Source: Oxalobacteraceae bacterium (lineage in GTDB: Bacteria > Pseudomonadota > Gammaproteobacteria > Burkholderiales > Burkholderiaceae_D). From it: a stretch of DNA of 64,000 nucleotides. The stretch covers positions 1 through 64,000 of the forward strand of contig JABTBR010000033.1 of NCBI GenBank assembly GCA_013284265.1. The letters run 5' to 3'. Shown here one piece after another: positions 9,010-18,041 of the stretch (its first letter is position 1; every line of letters begins with the position of its first letter). The notes below the pieces were generated by a model. That model had not been told where the DNA came from. It did no database searches and was given only the letters and a program-made list of their open reading frames with translations. A program made the translations under genes and the position numbers.

Positions 9010-9564
9010 ATGAGCGAACGCCTCGGTCCCCTTCCTTTCGCGCAGATGAGCGCCAGCCAGCAGATGGTGGCGCAAGCCGTCATCGACGGGCCGCGCGGCG
9101 CGCTGTACGGCCCCTTCATCCCGCTGATCCGCAGCCCCGAGCTGATGGACGCGGCCCAGCGCATGGGCGAGTACCTGCGCTATCACAGCGCGATTGGCAC
9201 GCGTCTGTCGGAGCTGGCCATCCTGGTGACGGCGCGCCAGTGGAACCAGCAGGTGGAGTGGGCGATTCACGCGCCGATCGCGCTGGAGGTGGGCATCAGC
9301 GCGGACAGCATCGCCGCCATCGCCGCGCGGCGCAGGCCCGAAGACATGGGCAAGGAGGAAGCGGCGGTGCACGACTTTTGCATTGAGCTGCATCAGGAGC
9401 GCGCCGTCAGCGATGCGACTTATGCCACGGTGTGCGAGTTGTTTGGCGAGCGCGGGGTGATGGATTTGACGGGGATCAATGGGTACTACACCTTGCTGGC
9501 GATGGTGATGAATACGGCGCGCACCGCCGTGCCGGCATCGAGCGCGGCGCCGTTACCCACATAG
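9010..9564 (+). CDS. Carboxymuconolactone decarboxylase-family protein
   Basis: 184 aa, all-helical, from the CMD/AhpD-like family. The core reads RLSELAILVTARQWNQQVEWAIH, and the His near the end of this segment matches the family's conserved EW..H pattern. The two-Cys CxxC motif of AhpD peroxidases is absent, so a peroxidase role is unlikely. ATG 9010 has AGGAAA just upstream and is preferred to the in-frame TTG at 8995. It is divergent from the aminotransferase, and the gap of about 145 bp would hold both promoters. The biochemical role is unknown. Confidence 0.82.
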   Translation: MSERLGPLPFAQMSASQQMVAQAVIDGPRGALYGPFIPLIRSPELMDAAQRMGEYLRYHSAIGTRLSELAILVTARQWNQQVEWAIHAPIALEVGISADSIAAIAARRRPEDMGKEEAAVHDFCIELHQERAVSDATYATVCELFGERGVMDLTGINGYYTLLAMVMNTARTAVPASSAAPLPT

Positions 9565-9778
9565 CCGATGTACTTGGTCTCATTCAGACAAACAATACAA
9601 ATAGTAAAGAGAGATTCCATTGCATCGTTCTTCTGAATAGGTCAAGGCTGATAAGTATCAATTTAGCTGCTGCGCTAGATGGGATGTGGTCGCGTATATT
9701 TATATTAGCTACGTCGTCAGGCGGCGAAATTTGGCGGACGTACTGAGATGGCTACCAAGCTGATCTGCCAGATGTCCG

Positions 9779-10132
9779 ATGATGATGATGCTCCGCGGTT
9801 GGTGCCCCCCAGAGCAGTGCTGGCCGAAAGGCACAGATAGTATTTCTGCTCGCTTCAGTTCGTTTCATCTATCGTTTGATACGCCCCAATTCTTTCCTGT
9901 GAGAACTGCGCAACAATGCCCCGACAGTACAGCCAGCAAAAAATCGGTGGCGGCGCAGGTGCCCGTCACTAGGGCAGAGTCGGCGTACGATCACGACGCA
10001 ACGGCGAAACTGATCCAGCTATTTCGTATTTTCGCCAGGGTGGAGCTAATCTATTTCAACGGGCCTGACATTCCATTTGTGACCCCACTGAGAGATCACG
10101 ATAACCATTTTCACGTCAAGCTGCGAGGGTGA
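9779..10132 (+). pseudogene. Remnant of a murein-endopeptidase-like protein
   Basis: The last 65 residues or so look like the C-terminus of a zinc peptidase of the MepA (penicillin-insensitive murein endopeptidase) type. They include AYDHDATAKLIQLF, VELIYFNGPDIP and the metal-site-like HDNHFHVKLRG. The N-terminal half reads as random sequence and no catalytic N-terminal region is found in the 200 bp upstream in any frame. It is therefore probably a truncated gene. The surrounding DNA (about 9570-10500) is visibly richer in A/T than its neighbours. It is followed five bases later by another damaged gene. Confidence 0.42.
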
Positions 10133-10136
10133 GGAT

Positions 10137-10513
10137 ATGCGAAAAATTGTTTTGCTAGTGATGGGGGCCTGCGTGCAAATCTCGCTCGCAGGCGCCGCCG
10201 AATTCACGGGGGACTACAGACCTTTGCGTGCACGTTACTTGATCTATTCCGGCGAGACAGGGGGAACGTGGAGCTCCAACGGCAACCGATAGCAAGTTGG
10301 CTGTTTGCAATCGAAGGCCAGCCTGCGAAGGAAATCTTCGACTCGATGGGGCCAGACTTTCACCCGACTTGCACTCAGGAGAAAGGCGACAGGGATAGGC
10401 GCAAGGGAAACGCATACTGCGCCTATAGTCCTCGCGGGCCGGGGAAGGGCTATCGATGCTGGATCGGAATTAATCTGCGAACTGGTGAGAGCGTTGGCAC
10501 CGTGAGTTGTTGA
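10137..10513 (+). pseudogene. Frame-broken small secreted protein
   Basis: An ATG at 10137 with GTGAGG upstream opens a signal peptide (MRKIVLLVMGACVQISLAGA) and then AEFTGDYRPLRARYLIYSGE, but the frame stops at 10290-10292. The rest of a plausible protein continues in another frame to 10513: IEGQPAKEIFDSMGPDF, KGNAYCAYS, YRCWIGINLRTGESVG and a final Cys, with paired cysteines as in exported proteins. Between about 10286 and 10306 a third frame reads TDSKLAV, which would join the two parts smoothly. Two single-base insertions would explain this. I do not recognise the family. Together with the peptidase remnant it was probably once a cell-envelope operon. Confidence 0.5.
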
Positions 10514-10582
10514 CGCCGATACTGTTCTTCAGTGACAGTCGCGCTTATGTGCGACGACGTACAGTGAGCTGCATACCTCTGC

Positions 10583-10607
10583 GGATAATCGATCTGAGTG
10601 ATTATCC
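10583..10607. promoter_or_regulatory. Inverted repeat before paoA
   Basis: GGATAATC (10583-10590) and GATTATCC (10600-10607) form a perfect 8-bp inverted repeat with a 9-bp spacer. It ends a few bases before the GGGAGG-type ribosome binding site of paoA. It could be an operator or a leader hairpin that controls translation. Confidence 0.5.
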
Positions 10608-10621
10608 CCGGGAGGAACTCG

Positions 10622-11326
10622 ATGCCAGATCAGAACAACGGCGCTTTGGCACCACCTTGCGCACAACCGCACGCGCAAGGCGGCTGCCTGACGCGGCGCG
10701 GCTTCATGCAGGCCGCAGTGGCGGCCGCCACACTGAGGCAGGCGCCGCATGCGGCCGCCGCAGCTGCGCCCGGCGCAAGTGGTGCTGGTGCTGACACCGC
10801 CCCCGCCGCACCGCCACGCCCGGTCCGGCTCAACATCAACGGCAAGGATTACCAGCTTTCGCTGGAGCCGCGCGTGACGCTGCTCGATGCGCTGCGCGAA
10901 TCGCTGGCCCTGACCGGCACCAAGAAAGGCTGCGACCGCGGCCAGTGCGGCGCCTGCACGGTGCTGGCCGACGGGCGCCGCATCAACGCCTGCCTGACCC
11001 TGGCCGTGATGGCGGAGGGCCAGCGCATCGTCACCGTCGAAGGCCTGTCCGATGGCGAGACACTCTCGCCGCTGCAAGCCGCTTTTCTCGAACACGACGC
11101 CTTCCAGTGCGGCTACTGCACGCCCGGCCAGCTGTGTTCCGCCACCGCCTTGCTCAATGAAATCCGCGCCGGCGATGCCAGCGCCGCCACACCCGATGTC
11201 CGCCTGCGCATCGCCGCCCTCAGCGACGATGAGATCCGCGAACGCATGAGTGGCAATCTGTGCCGCTGCGGCGCCTACACCAACATTGTCAGCGCGATCC
11301 GCAGCGTCGCCGCCGCCAAAACCTGA
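10622..11326 (+). CDS. paoA: Periplasmic aldehyde oxidoreductase, [2Fe-2S] subunit PaoA
   Basis: The iron-sulfur subunit of a molybdenum hydroxylase that oxidises aldehydes, 234 aa. It begins with a twin-arginine export signal (TRRGFMQAA), so the folded complex is sent to the periplasm. The plant-type [2Fe-2S] domain has GCDRGQCGACTVL with a downstream Cys. The C-terminal helical domain binds the second cluster (CGYCTPGQ and CRCG). It heads a three-gene operon, with paoB 10 bp downstream. ATG 10622 is chosen because GGGAGG precedes it; a GTG at 10598 would fall in the leader palindrome. Confidence 0.93.
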   Translation: MPDQNNGALAPPCAQPHAQGGCLTRRGFMQAAVAAATLRQAPHAAAAAAPGASGAGADTAPAAPPRPVRLNINGKDYQLSLEPRVTLLDALRESLALTGTKKGCDRGQCGACTVLADGRRINACLTLAVMAEGQRIVTVEGLSDGETLSPLQAAFLEHDAFQCGYCTPGQLCSATALLNEIRAGDASAATPDVRLRIAALSDDEIRERMSGNLCRCGAYTNIVSAIRSVAAAKT

Positions 11327-11336
11327 AGGAGGGGCC

Positions 11337-12323
11337 ATGCAATCGATCTTCTATGAACGCGCCACCGATATGGATCACGCCTTGCGTCTGGGCCAGCAGC
11401 CCGGCGCCGCATTCCTGGGCGGCGGCACCAATCTGATCGACCTGATGAAGGGCGACGTCGAACATCCCCAGCGCCTGATCGACCTGAGCCACATCGGCCT
11501 GGACCGCATCCTGGAACTGCCCGACGGTGGCCTGCGCATCGGCGCGCTGGCGCGCAATACCGATACGGCCAACCATGCGCTGGTGCGCCTGCACTATCCC
11601 TTGCTGGCGCAGGCGTTGCTGGCGGGCGCCTCGCCGCAGCTGCGCAATATGGCCACCACCGGCGGCAACCTGCTGCAGCGCACCCGCTGCGCCTATTTTA
11701 CCGAGACGGCTTTCTCGGCCTGCAACAAGCGCACGCCCGGTTCGGGCTGCGCGGCGATGCAGGGCTTTAGCCGCATGCATGCGATTGTCGGCGCCAGCGA
11801 CAGCTGCATCGCCGTCAATCCCTCCGACATGAACGTGGCGCTGGCCGCGCTCGACGCGGTGGTGGTGGTGGCCGGTCCCCAGGGCGAGCGGCGCATTCCG
11901 ATGCACCAGTTCCACCGCCTGCCGGGCAGCACGCCGCATATCGACACCGTGCTCGAACATGGCGAGATGATCATCGCCGTCGACCTGCCGGCCCCGCAGT
12001 TCGCGCGCCACGCCCACTACCTCAAGCTGCGCGACCGCGCCAGCTATGCGTTTGCGCTGGTTTCGGTGGCCGCCGCGCTGGACATGGATGGCGGCACGGT
12101 GCGCCAGGCCCGCATCGCGCTGGGCGGCGTGGCGCACAAGCCCTGGCGCATGCAGGAAGCCGAAGCGCTGCTGGCCGGCCATCCGCTTTCCGAGGAGCGC
12201 AGCGCCCAGGCGGCCAGGCTGCTGCTGGCGGGCGCGCGCCCGTACAAGGACAACGAGTTCAAGATCGAGCTGGCGCGCCGCGCAGTGGTGCGCGCGCTGC
12301 GCACGGCCGGGGAGGGCGCATGA
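11337..12323 (+). CDS. paoB: Aldehyde oxidoreductase, FAD-binding subunit PaoB
   Basis: 328 aa, the flavin subunit that passes electrons from the iron-sulfur clusters to an acceptor. The FAD-binding elements are FLGGGTNLIDLMK near the N-terminus and TTGGNLLQRTRC in the middle. A Cys-rich insert follows (CAYFTE, CNKR, SGCAA), as in the E. coli PaoB/YagS type that binds an extra [4Fe-4S] cluster. AGGAGGGG lies directly before the ATG. The stop codon overlaps the start of paoC by four bases (ATGA), which indicates translational coupling. Confidence 0.93.
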   Translation: MQSIFYERATDMDHALRLGQQPGAAFLGGGTNLIDLMKGDVEHPQRLIDLSHIGLDRILELPDGGLRIGALARNTDTANHALVRLHYPLLAQALLAGASPQLRNMATTGGNLLQRTRCAYFTETAFSACNKRTPGSGCAAMQGFSRMHAIVGASDSCIAVNPSDMNVALAALDAVVVVAGPQGERRIPMHQFHRLPGSTPHIDTVLEHGEMIIAVDLPAPQFARHAHYLKLRDRASYAFALVSVAAALDMDGGTVRQARIALGGVAHKPWRMQEAEALLAGHPLSEERSAQAARLLLAGARPYKDNEFKIELARRAVVRALRTAGEGA

Positions 12324-14533
12324 GCATTATTGGACAAGGTATCGACCGCACCGACGGCCGCCTGAAAGTCACCGGCGCGGCCATTTTTACGGCCGAACAC
12401 GCGTTGCCGCGGATGGCGCACGCGGTGCTGGTGCTGAGTACCGTTCCCAAGGGGCGCGTTGCCGCGATCGACACCGCCCAGGCCGCCGCCATGCGCGGGG
12501 TGCTGCTGGTGATGACGCATCTGAACGCGCCGCGCCTGCCCACCCCCAAGCCGCCCGGCCCGGACGAGCAGCCGCCGAACCCGAAGCTGAGCCTGCTGCA
12601 GGACGATGCGGTGCTGTACAACGCCCAGCCGCTGGCCGTGGTGGTGGCCGATACGCTGGAGCACGCGCAGGATGCCGCGCGCCGCCTGCGCATCCGCTAC
12701 GTCCATGCCGCCGGCGCGGCCGAACTCGATTTCGAGCGCGCCGGCAAGGCGCCGCGCAAGCCGAAGGAGCAGCCGGGCCGTCCCAGCGACACCAGCCGTG
12801 GCAACCTGGCAGGCGGCATCGCGCGCGCCGCCGTCAAGGTCGATCAGCGCTACGGCACGCCGCTGGAAAACCACAATCCGCTTGAACCGCACGCCACCAT
12901 CGCCAGCTGGGATGGCGACGAACTGACCCTGTACGACGCCACCCAGAACGTGTCCGGCGTGCGCACCACGGCGGCGCGCACCTTCGGCATGGCGCCCGAA
13001 AAAGTGCGGGTGATCTGCCCCTACGTGGGCGGCGGCTTTGGCTGCAAGGGGGCGGCCTGGTCGCACGTGATGCTCGCTGCGATGTCGGCACGCCAGGCGG
13101 GATGCCCCGTCAAACTGGTGCTGGAACGCAGCCAGATGTTCGCGCTGGTGGGCGCGCGCCCGATTACGCGCCAGCAAATGCTGCTGGCCGCCAGCGCGGC
13201 CGGCAAGTTGCATGCGCAGCGTCACGACACGATCTCAAGCACATCCTTCCTGGACGACTTCAGCGAGCCATGCGGCGCCATGACGCGCATGATGTACAGC
13301 AGCGACAGCCTGCAAACGAGCCAGCGCCTGGCCACGCTGAATCTGGGCGTGCCCACGTATATGCGCGCGCCGGGCGAGGCCAGCGGCAGCTTCGCGCTGG
13401 AGTCGGCCATGGATGAACTGGCGGTGGCGCTCAAGCTCGACCCGATCGCGCTGCGCCTGCAAAACTATGCCGAACAGGATCCGGAAAAGCAGCTGCCCTG
13501 GTCCCTGAAGTCGCTGCGGGAATGCTACCGCCTGGGCGCGGAGCGCTTTGGCTGGAGCCGCCGTACGCCCGCGCCGCGCTCGATGCGCCAGGGCCGCATG
13601 CTGGTGGGCTGGGGCATGGCCACCGCCACCTATCCGGCCAACCGCATGCCGGCCATGGCCAGCGCGGCGATCCTGGCCGATGGCTCGGCGCTGGTGCGCA
13701 GCGGTTCGCACGAACTGGGCACCGGCACCTACACGGTGATGACGCAGATCGCCGCCGACGCGATGGGCCTGCAGCTGGGGCAGGTGCGCTTTGAACTGGG
13801 CGATACCGCCATGCCCAGGGCGCCAGTCTCGGGCGGCTCGATGACGGTGGCCAGCGTGGGGCCGGCGGTGCAGGAGGCCGCGCGCGCCGTACGCGACAAG
13901 GTGCTGGCGCTGGCCATCGACGATCCGGCCTCACCGCTGCACGGCGCCGCCCCGGCCGATACGGAACTGGTGCAGGGCTGGCTGCAGCTGCGCTCCGCAC
14001 CCACCCGGCGCGAGCCGGTGGCGGCGCTGGTCGCGCGCCATGGCGCGCCAATTCAGGCCGATAGCCGCGCCGCGCCCGGCGACGAGAAAAAGCGGTTTTC
14101 CATGCATTCCTTCGGTGCGGTGTTCGTGGAGGTGCAGGTCGATCCCGAGCTCGGTACGATCCGGGTGCCGCGCGTCACCGGCGTGTACGACGTGGGGCGG
14201 CTGATCAACCGCAAGACCGGACATAGCCAGCTGGTGGGCGGCATCGTCTGGGGGCTGGGCATGGCGCTGCTGGAAAAAACCGAGATGGACTGGCGCGATG
14301 GGCGCGCCGTCAACGGCAACCTGGCCGACTATCATGTGCCGGTCAACGCCGATCTGGGGGCGGTCGATGTGATGGTGCTTGATGGGCACGATCCGCATAT
14401 CAATGCACTGGGTGCGCGCGGCATTGGGGAAGTCGGGATCGTCGGGGTGGCGGCGGCGGTGGCCAATGCGGTGTATCACGCTACCGGCAAGCGGGTGCGG
14501 GAGCTGCCGATTACGCTGGACAAGCTGTTGTGA
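12320..14533 (+). CDS. paoC: Aldehyde oxidoreductase, molybdenum cofactor-binding subunit PaoC
   Basis: 737 aa, the catalytic subunit of the xanthine oxidase family. Cofactor-binding motifs include YVGGGFGCKG and the later loop GGSMTVASVGPAVQ. The C-terminal ARGIGEVGIVG carries the conserved catalytic glutamate. The length is close to E. coli PaoC (about 732 aa). It has no signal peptide, as expected if it is exported with PaoA. No paoD (XdhC-like cofactor insertion chaperone) follows; instead the operon ends at an A-type repeat. A mog gene for molybdopterin adenylylation is 0.8 kb away on the other strand. Confidence 0.94.
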   Translation: MSIIGQGIDRTDGRLKVTGAAIFTAEHALPRMAHAVLVLSTVPKGRVAAIDTAQAAAMRGVLLVMTHLNAPRLPTPKPPGPDEQPPNPKLSLLQDDAVLYNAQPLAVVVADTLEHAQDAARRLRIRYVHAAGAAELDFERAGKAPRKPKEQPGRPSDTSRGNLAGGIARAAVKVDQRYGTPLENHNPLEPHATIASWDGDELTLYDATQNVSGVRTTAARTFGMAPEKVRVICPYVGGGFGCKGAAWSHVMLAAMSARQAGCPVKLVLERSQMFALVGARPITRQQMLLAASAAGKLHAQRHDTISSTSFLDDFSEPCGAMTRMMYSSDSLQTSQRLATLNLGVPTYMRAPGEASGSFALESAMDELAVALKLDPIALRLQNYAEQDPEKQLPWSLKSLRECYRLGAERFGWSRRTPAPRSMRQGRMLVGWGMATATYPANRMPAMASAAILADGSALVRSGSHELGTGTYTVMTQIAADAMGLQLGQVRFELGDTAMPRAPVSGGSMTVASVGPAVQEAARAVRDKVLALAIDDPASPLHGAAPADTELVQGWLQLRSAPTRREPVAALVARHGAPIQADSRAAPGDEKKRFSMHSFGAVFVEVQVDPELGTIRVPRVTGVYDVGRLINRKTGHSQLVGGIVWGLGMALLEKTEMDWRDGRAVNGNLADYHVPVNADLGAVDVMVLDGHDPHINALGARGIGEVGIVGVAAAVANAVYHATGKRVRELPITLDKLL

Positions 14534-14539
14534 GTGGGC

Positions 14540-14653
14540 GTGCCGGGGACGTTTTTTAAAACCCAAGGCGTAACCCCGGGGTCTGACCCGCCGGGTCAGA
14601 CCCCAGCTTGTTGACGTGGGTTCTAAAGACGGCGCGGGCACCTAGACGGTTGC
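14540..14653. repeat. Palindromic repeat A, copy 3 (short form, reversed)
   Basis: The core at 14558-14633 is in the reverse orientation to copy 1. It contains the same perfect 12-bp stem hairpin (14578-14604, GGGGTCTGACCC / GGGTCAGACCCC). The right end is decayed (GACGTGGGTT). Looser GTGCCGG and GGGCAC outer pieces lie on both sides. It sits between the convergent paoC and esterase genes. Confidence 0.8.
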
Positions 14654-14671
14654 GCCGGCACCTATACTTAT

Positions 14672-15340
14672 TTACGCCAGCACGCGCTTCAGCCACGCGC
14701 TGATATGCGCGACTTCTTCCTGGCACACCGAGTGCTGCATCGGGTACTCATGCCATTCCACGCTGTAGCCGAGCTGCTTGAGCAGGTCGCGCGACTGTTC
14801 GGCGCGCGCCACGGGAATGACCGGGTCCATGCGGCCGTGCACCATGAACACCGGCGTGGCCAGGCTGGCCTTGCTGTGTTCTGCAATCGCCTTGTCGGCG
14901 ATCGGTACATAGCCCGACAGGCACATCAAACCCGCCAGTTTTCCCGGATAACGCAGGCCGGTCTGCAAGGTCATCGCGCAGCCTTGCGAGAAGCCGGCCA
15001 CGATGATGCGCTCGGCCGGAATGCCACGCGCGATTTCGCGCGCGATCAGCGCTTCGACCTGCAGCTGCGAGGCGCGCAGGCCTTTTTCATCTTCCTGGCG
15101 ACCCAGGTCGTTGGCGACGATGTCGTACCAGGCGCGCATCACATAGCCGCCGTTGATGGTCACCGGCATCGTGTCCGCGTTCGGGAACACGAAGCGGATG
15201 CCGGGCAGGCCGCGCAGATCGAGTTCGCGCACCATCGGCACGAAGTCGTTGGCGTCGGCGCCCAGGCCGTGCATCCAGATGATGGCGACGCTGGGATTCG
15301 GCGCCGATTCGAGTTCGATGGTTTCCAGCAGTGTGCTCAT
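14672..15340 (-). CDS. Carboxylesterase/phospholipase-family alpha/beta hydrolase
   Basis: A 222-aa serine hydrolase of the EstB/acyl-protein-thioesterase type. The family landmarks are WMHGLGADANDF near the N-terminus (oxyanion hole), the nucleophile elbow GFSQG and the acid and base in HGRMDPVIP and YPMQHSVC. No signal peptide, so cytoplasmic. It lies 21 bp downstream of mog on the same strand and is probably the last gene of a darP-mog-esterase unit. The physiological ester is unknown. Confidence 0.9.
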   Translation of the reverse strand: MSTLLETIELESAPNPSVAIIWMHGLGADANDFVPMVRELDLRGLPGIRFVFPNADTMPVTINGGYVMRAWYDIVANDLGRQEDEKGLRASQLQVEALIAREIARGIPAERIIVAGFSQGCAMTLQTGLRYPGKLAGLMCLSGYVPIADKAIAEHSKASLATPVFMVHGRMDPVIPVARAEQSRDLLKQLGYSVEWHEYPMQHSVCQEEVAHISAWLKRVLA

Positions 15341-15361
15341 ACAGCTCCAGGGTTCAGGTAA

Positions 15362-15991
15362 TCAGGTGGCGGCCGGACGCAGGGCCGACTTGGGCCGGAA
15401 CGTCTTGCTGACCGCGGGATTGGTTTCCATGTAGGGACCGCCGATCAGGTCCACGCAATACGGTACCGCCGCGAAGATGCCGCCGACGATGACTTTGCCG
15501 TCCGCGTCTTTCAGCCCTTCCAGGGTTTCCTTGATGGCTTTCGGCTGGCCGGGCAGGTTCATGATCAGGGCCGCGTGGTCTGGCGTTTCGCGGATCACGG
15601 CCAGCTGGCGCGACAGGATCGCGGTCGGCACGAACTGCAGGCTGATCTGGCGCATCTGCTCGCCGAAGCCGGGCATCGGCTTGGTGGCGACGGCCAGCGT
15701 GGCTTCGGGCGTGACATCGCGCCGGGCCGGGCCGGTGCCGCCGGTGGTCAGCACCAGATGGCAGCGGCGCTGGTCCACCAGCTCGATCAGGGTCGCTTCG
15801 ATGCCGGCCTGCTCGTCGGGGATCAGGCGGCTTTCGACGCGGAAGGGGGTGGTCAGTGCGCCTTGCAGCCAGTCTTGCAGGGCCGGGATGCCGGCATCCT
15901 GATAGACGCCGCCGCTGGCGCGGTCGGAGATCGACACCAGGCCGATCACCAGTTCTGGCTCGGCCGGGGCAGCAACGTCCTTAAGCGTCAT
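15362..15991 (-). CDS. mog: Molybdopterin adenylyltransferase Mog
   Basis: 209 aa, adenylates molybdopterin before molybdate insertion in cofactor synthesis. The signature TTGGTGPARRDVTPEAT and the downstream NLPGQPKAI are typical of Mog. The start is the ATG at 15991, which overlaps the end of darP by 11 bases, so translation is probably coupled. It is close to paoABC, whose product needs this cofactor, but transcribed from the opposite strand in a housekeeping cluster. Confidence 0.92.
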   Translation of the reverse strand: MTLKDVAAPAEPELVIGLVSISDRASGGVYQDAGIPALQDWLQGALTTPFRVESRLIPDEQAGIEATLIELVDQRRCHLVLTTGGTGPARRDVTPEATLAVATKPMPGFGEQMRQISLQFVPTAILSRQLAVIRETPDHAALIMNLPGQPKAIKETLEGLKDADGKVIVGGIFAAVPYCVDLIGGPYMETNPAVSKTFRPKSALRPAAT

Positions 15992-16589
15992 CGTTCTCGT
16001 CGTCCTCTTCGCCGTCGAACGCGTCTTCCTCGGCGGCCGGCTTGTTCTTCTTGGCATCGATCTGCTTGAGGATCTGGAAGATTTCGCGGTAGGCCTTAGG
16101 CGGCTTGTTCTCGGCCTGCTCTTTGCGGGCGTTGCGGATCAGGGTGCGCAGGTGCTGGGCATCGAGTTCCGGGTTTTCCGCGAGCAAGGTTGTCAGAACT
16201 TTATCATCGGTCAGCAGCTTCTCGCGGCGGCGTTCCAGCGCGTGCATGGCGGCGGTATCGGCCTTGGAAGCACCTTTCCAGCCGTCGATGGTCTTCTGGA
16301 TCAGGGCCACTTCGGCCTCGTCCAGGGTACGCATCTTCTTGCCGACGAATTGCAACTGGCGGCGGCGGCCTTCGTGATTGGTGATCAGCTGGCATTCCAG
16401 GATGGCGTCGCGCACATCTTCTGGCATCGGGACGCGCTTGACGCGGTCGCGTGGCTCGGCGATCAGGGCTGCACCGAGCACCTGCAGCGCGGTCATCTGG
16501 CGCTTGAGCTCGGATTTTGACGGGCGTTCGTATTCCTGCTCGAACTCGGAAGATTGGAAGCCGCAGGCGCCCCGGTTTGGATTTGGCAT
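15981..16589 (-). CDS. darP: Ribosome biogenesis factor DarP (YjgA, DUF615)
   Basis: A 202-aa, highly charged, helical protein. In E. coli DarP (YjgA) binds 23S rRNA and helps late 50S assembly. Recognisable stretches are SKSELKRQMTALQVLG and the RRRQLQFVGKKMR segment. The C-terminus is a very acidic tail (EEDAFDGEEDDENDDA). It is divergent from pmbA across a gap of about 95 bp, the same gene pairing seen in many proteobacteria. Confidence 0.92.
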   Translation of the reverse strand: MPNPNRGACGFQSSEFEQEYERPSKSELKRQMTALQVLGAALIAEPRDRVKRVPMPEDVRDAILECQLITNHEGRRRQLQFVGKKMRTLDEAEVALIQKTIDGWKGASKADTAAMHALERRREKLLTDDKVLTTLLAENPELDAQHLRTLIRNARKEQAENKPPKAYREIFQILKQIDAKKNKPAAEEDAFDGEEDDENDDA

Positions 16590-16684
16590 AATATTAACTC
16601 CAGGGTTTGGCGCGTGGCCGCCCCTGTAAACTGTAAACGACTGCTATGATAACTGTTTTAACGGTCATCAGAAGAAAACAGCTC

Positions 16685-18037
16685 ATGAACGACTCCGTCT
16701 TTACGCACACCCAGGATCAATTGAAGCAGCTCGCACGCGACGTTCTCGCGTATGCCAAGGAGCAGGGCGGCACCGATGCCGCAGTCGAAATCAGCGAGGG
16801 TAGCGGTCTGTCGGTGTCGGTCCGTAAGAGCAAAATCGAGACAATCGAGCAGAATAAAGACAAGGGCATGGGCGTAACCGTGTTCATCGGCCAGCGCCGC
16901 GGCAACGCCAGCACCTCCGATTTCTCCCCGACCTCGCTGCGCGCCACCGTGGAAGCGGCCTACAACATCGCCCGCTTCACCGCCGACGACGACTGCGCCG
17001 GCCTGGCCGACGCCGACATGCTGGAAATGGCGCCGCGCGACCTCAAATTATTCTACCCGTGGACCATCAGCACCGAAGAAGCCGTGATCCTGGCCCAGCG
17101 CGGCGAAGCGGCCGCCTTTGACGTCGACCCGCGCATCACCAATAGCGAAGGCGCCGGCGTGCACGTGCAGCAGTCGCACTTCGTCTCGGCCAACTCGCGC
17201 GGCTTCATCGGCGGCTATCCGTATTCGCGCCACACCCTGTCGGTGGCGCCGATTGCCGGCAAGGGCTCCAAGATGCAGCGCGACGACTGGTATAGCTCGG
17301 TGCGCGATCCTAAAAAGATGTCCTCGCCCGAAGCCATCGGCCGCTACGCCGCCGAACGCGCGCTGGCACGCCTGAACGCGCGCAAGCTCGACACCCGTAC
17401 CTGCCCGGTACTGTTCGAAGCACCGCTGGCCGCCGGCCTGCTGGGCGCCCTGGTGCAAGCGACCTCGGGCGGCGCGCTGTACCGCAAGTCCAGCTTCCTG
17501 CTCGATACGCTGGGCAAACAGGTACTGCCATCGCATATCCAGGTCAAGGAAGACCCGCATGTGGTCGGCGCCGTCGGTTCGGCCCCCTTCGACGAAGAGG
17601 GCGTACGCACCGTCAAGCGCGACGTGGTCAAGGACGGCGTGCTGCAAGGCTACTTCCTGTCGACCTACTCGGCGCGCAAGCTGGGCATGAAAACCACCGG
17701 CAATGCGGGCGGTTCGCACAATCTGTCGCTGACCTCCAGCAAAACCAAGAAGTCGGACGACTTCGTGGGCATGCTGAAAAAAATGGGCACCGGCCTGCTG
17801 GTGACCGAACTGATGGGGCAGGGCACCAACTACGTCACCGGCGATTACTCGCGCGGCGCGTCCGGCTTCTGGGTCGAGAATGGCGTGATCCAGTATCCGG
17901 TCGAGGAAATCACCATCGCCGGTAATATGAAGGATATGCTGGCACAGATTGTGGCCGTGGGCTCGGATGTACTAGTGCGGGGCACCAAGCAGACCGGTTC
18001 GATCCTGATCGAAAACATGGTGGTCGCCGGCGGTTGA
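16685..18037 (+). CDS. pmbA: Metalloprotease-associated protein PmbA/TldE
   Basis: 450 aa, the partner subunit of the TldD/TldE protease that removes leader peptides from modified peptides and degrades CcdA-like antitoxins. The family-specific regions are SVRKSKIETIEQNKDKGMGV near the N-terminus and QGTNYVTGDYSRGASGFW near the C-terminus. TldE lacks the HExxxH motif found in TldD, and none is present here. ATG 16685 is used, giving the normal family length; an upstream in-frame ATG at 16646 would add a basic tail. The gene is divergent from darP. Confidence 0.94.
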   Translation: MNDSVFTHTQDQLKQLARDVLAYAKEQGGTDAAVEISEGSGLSVSVRKSKIETIEQNKDKGMGVTVFIGQRRGNASTSDFSPTSLRATVEAAYNIARFTADDDCAGLADADMLEMAPRDLKLFYPWTISTEEAVILAQRGEAAAFDVDPRITNSEGAGVHVQQSHFVSANSRGFIGGYPYSRHTLSVAPIAGKGSKMQRDDWYSSVRDPKKMSSPEAIGRYAAERALARLNARKLDTRTCPVLFEAPLAAGLLGALVQATSGGALYRKSSFLLDTLGKQVLPSHIQVKEDPHVVGAVGSAPFDEEGVRTVKRDVVKDGVLQGYFLSTYSARKLGMKTTGNAGGSHNLSLTSSKTKKSDDFVGMLKKMGTGLLVTELMGQGTNYVTGDYSRGASGFWVENGVIQYPVEEITIAGNMKDMLAQIVAVGSDVLVRGTKQTGSILIENMVVAGG

Positions 18038-18041
18038 ACCC

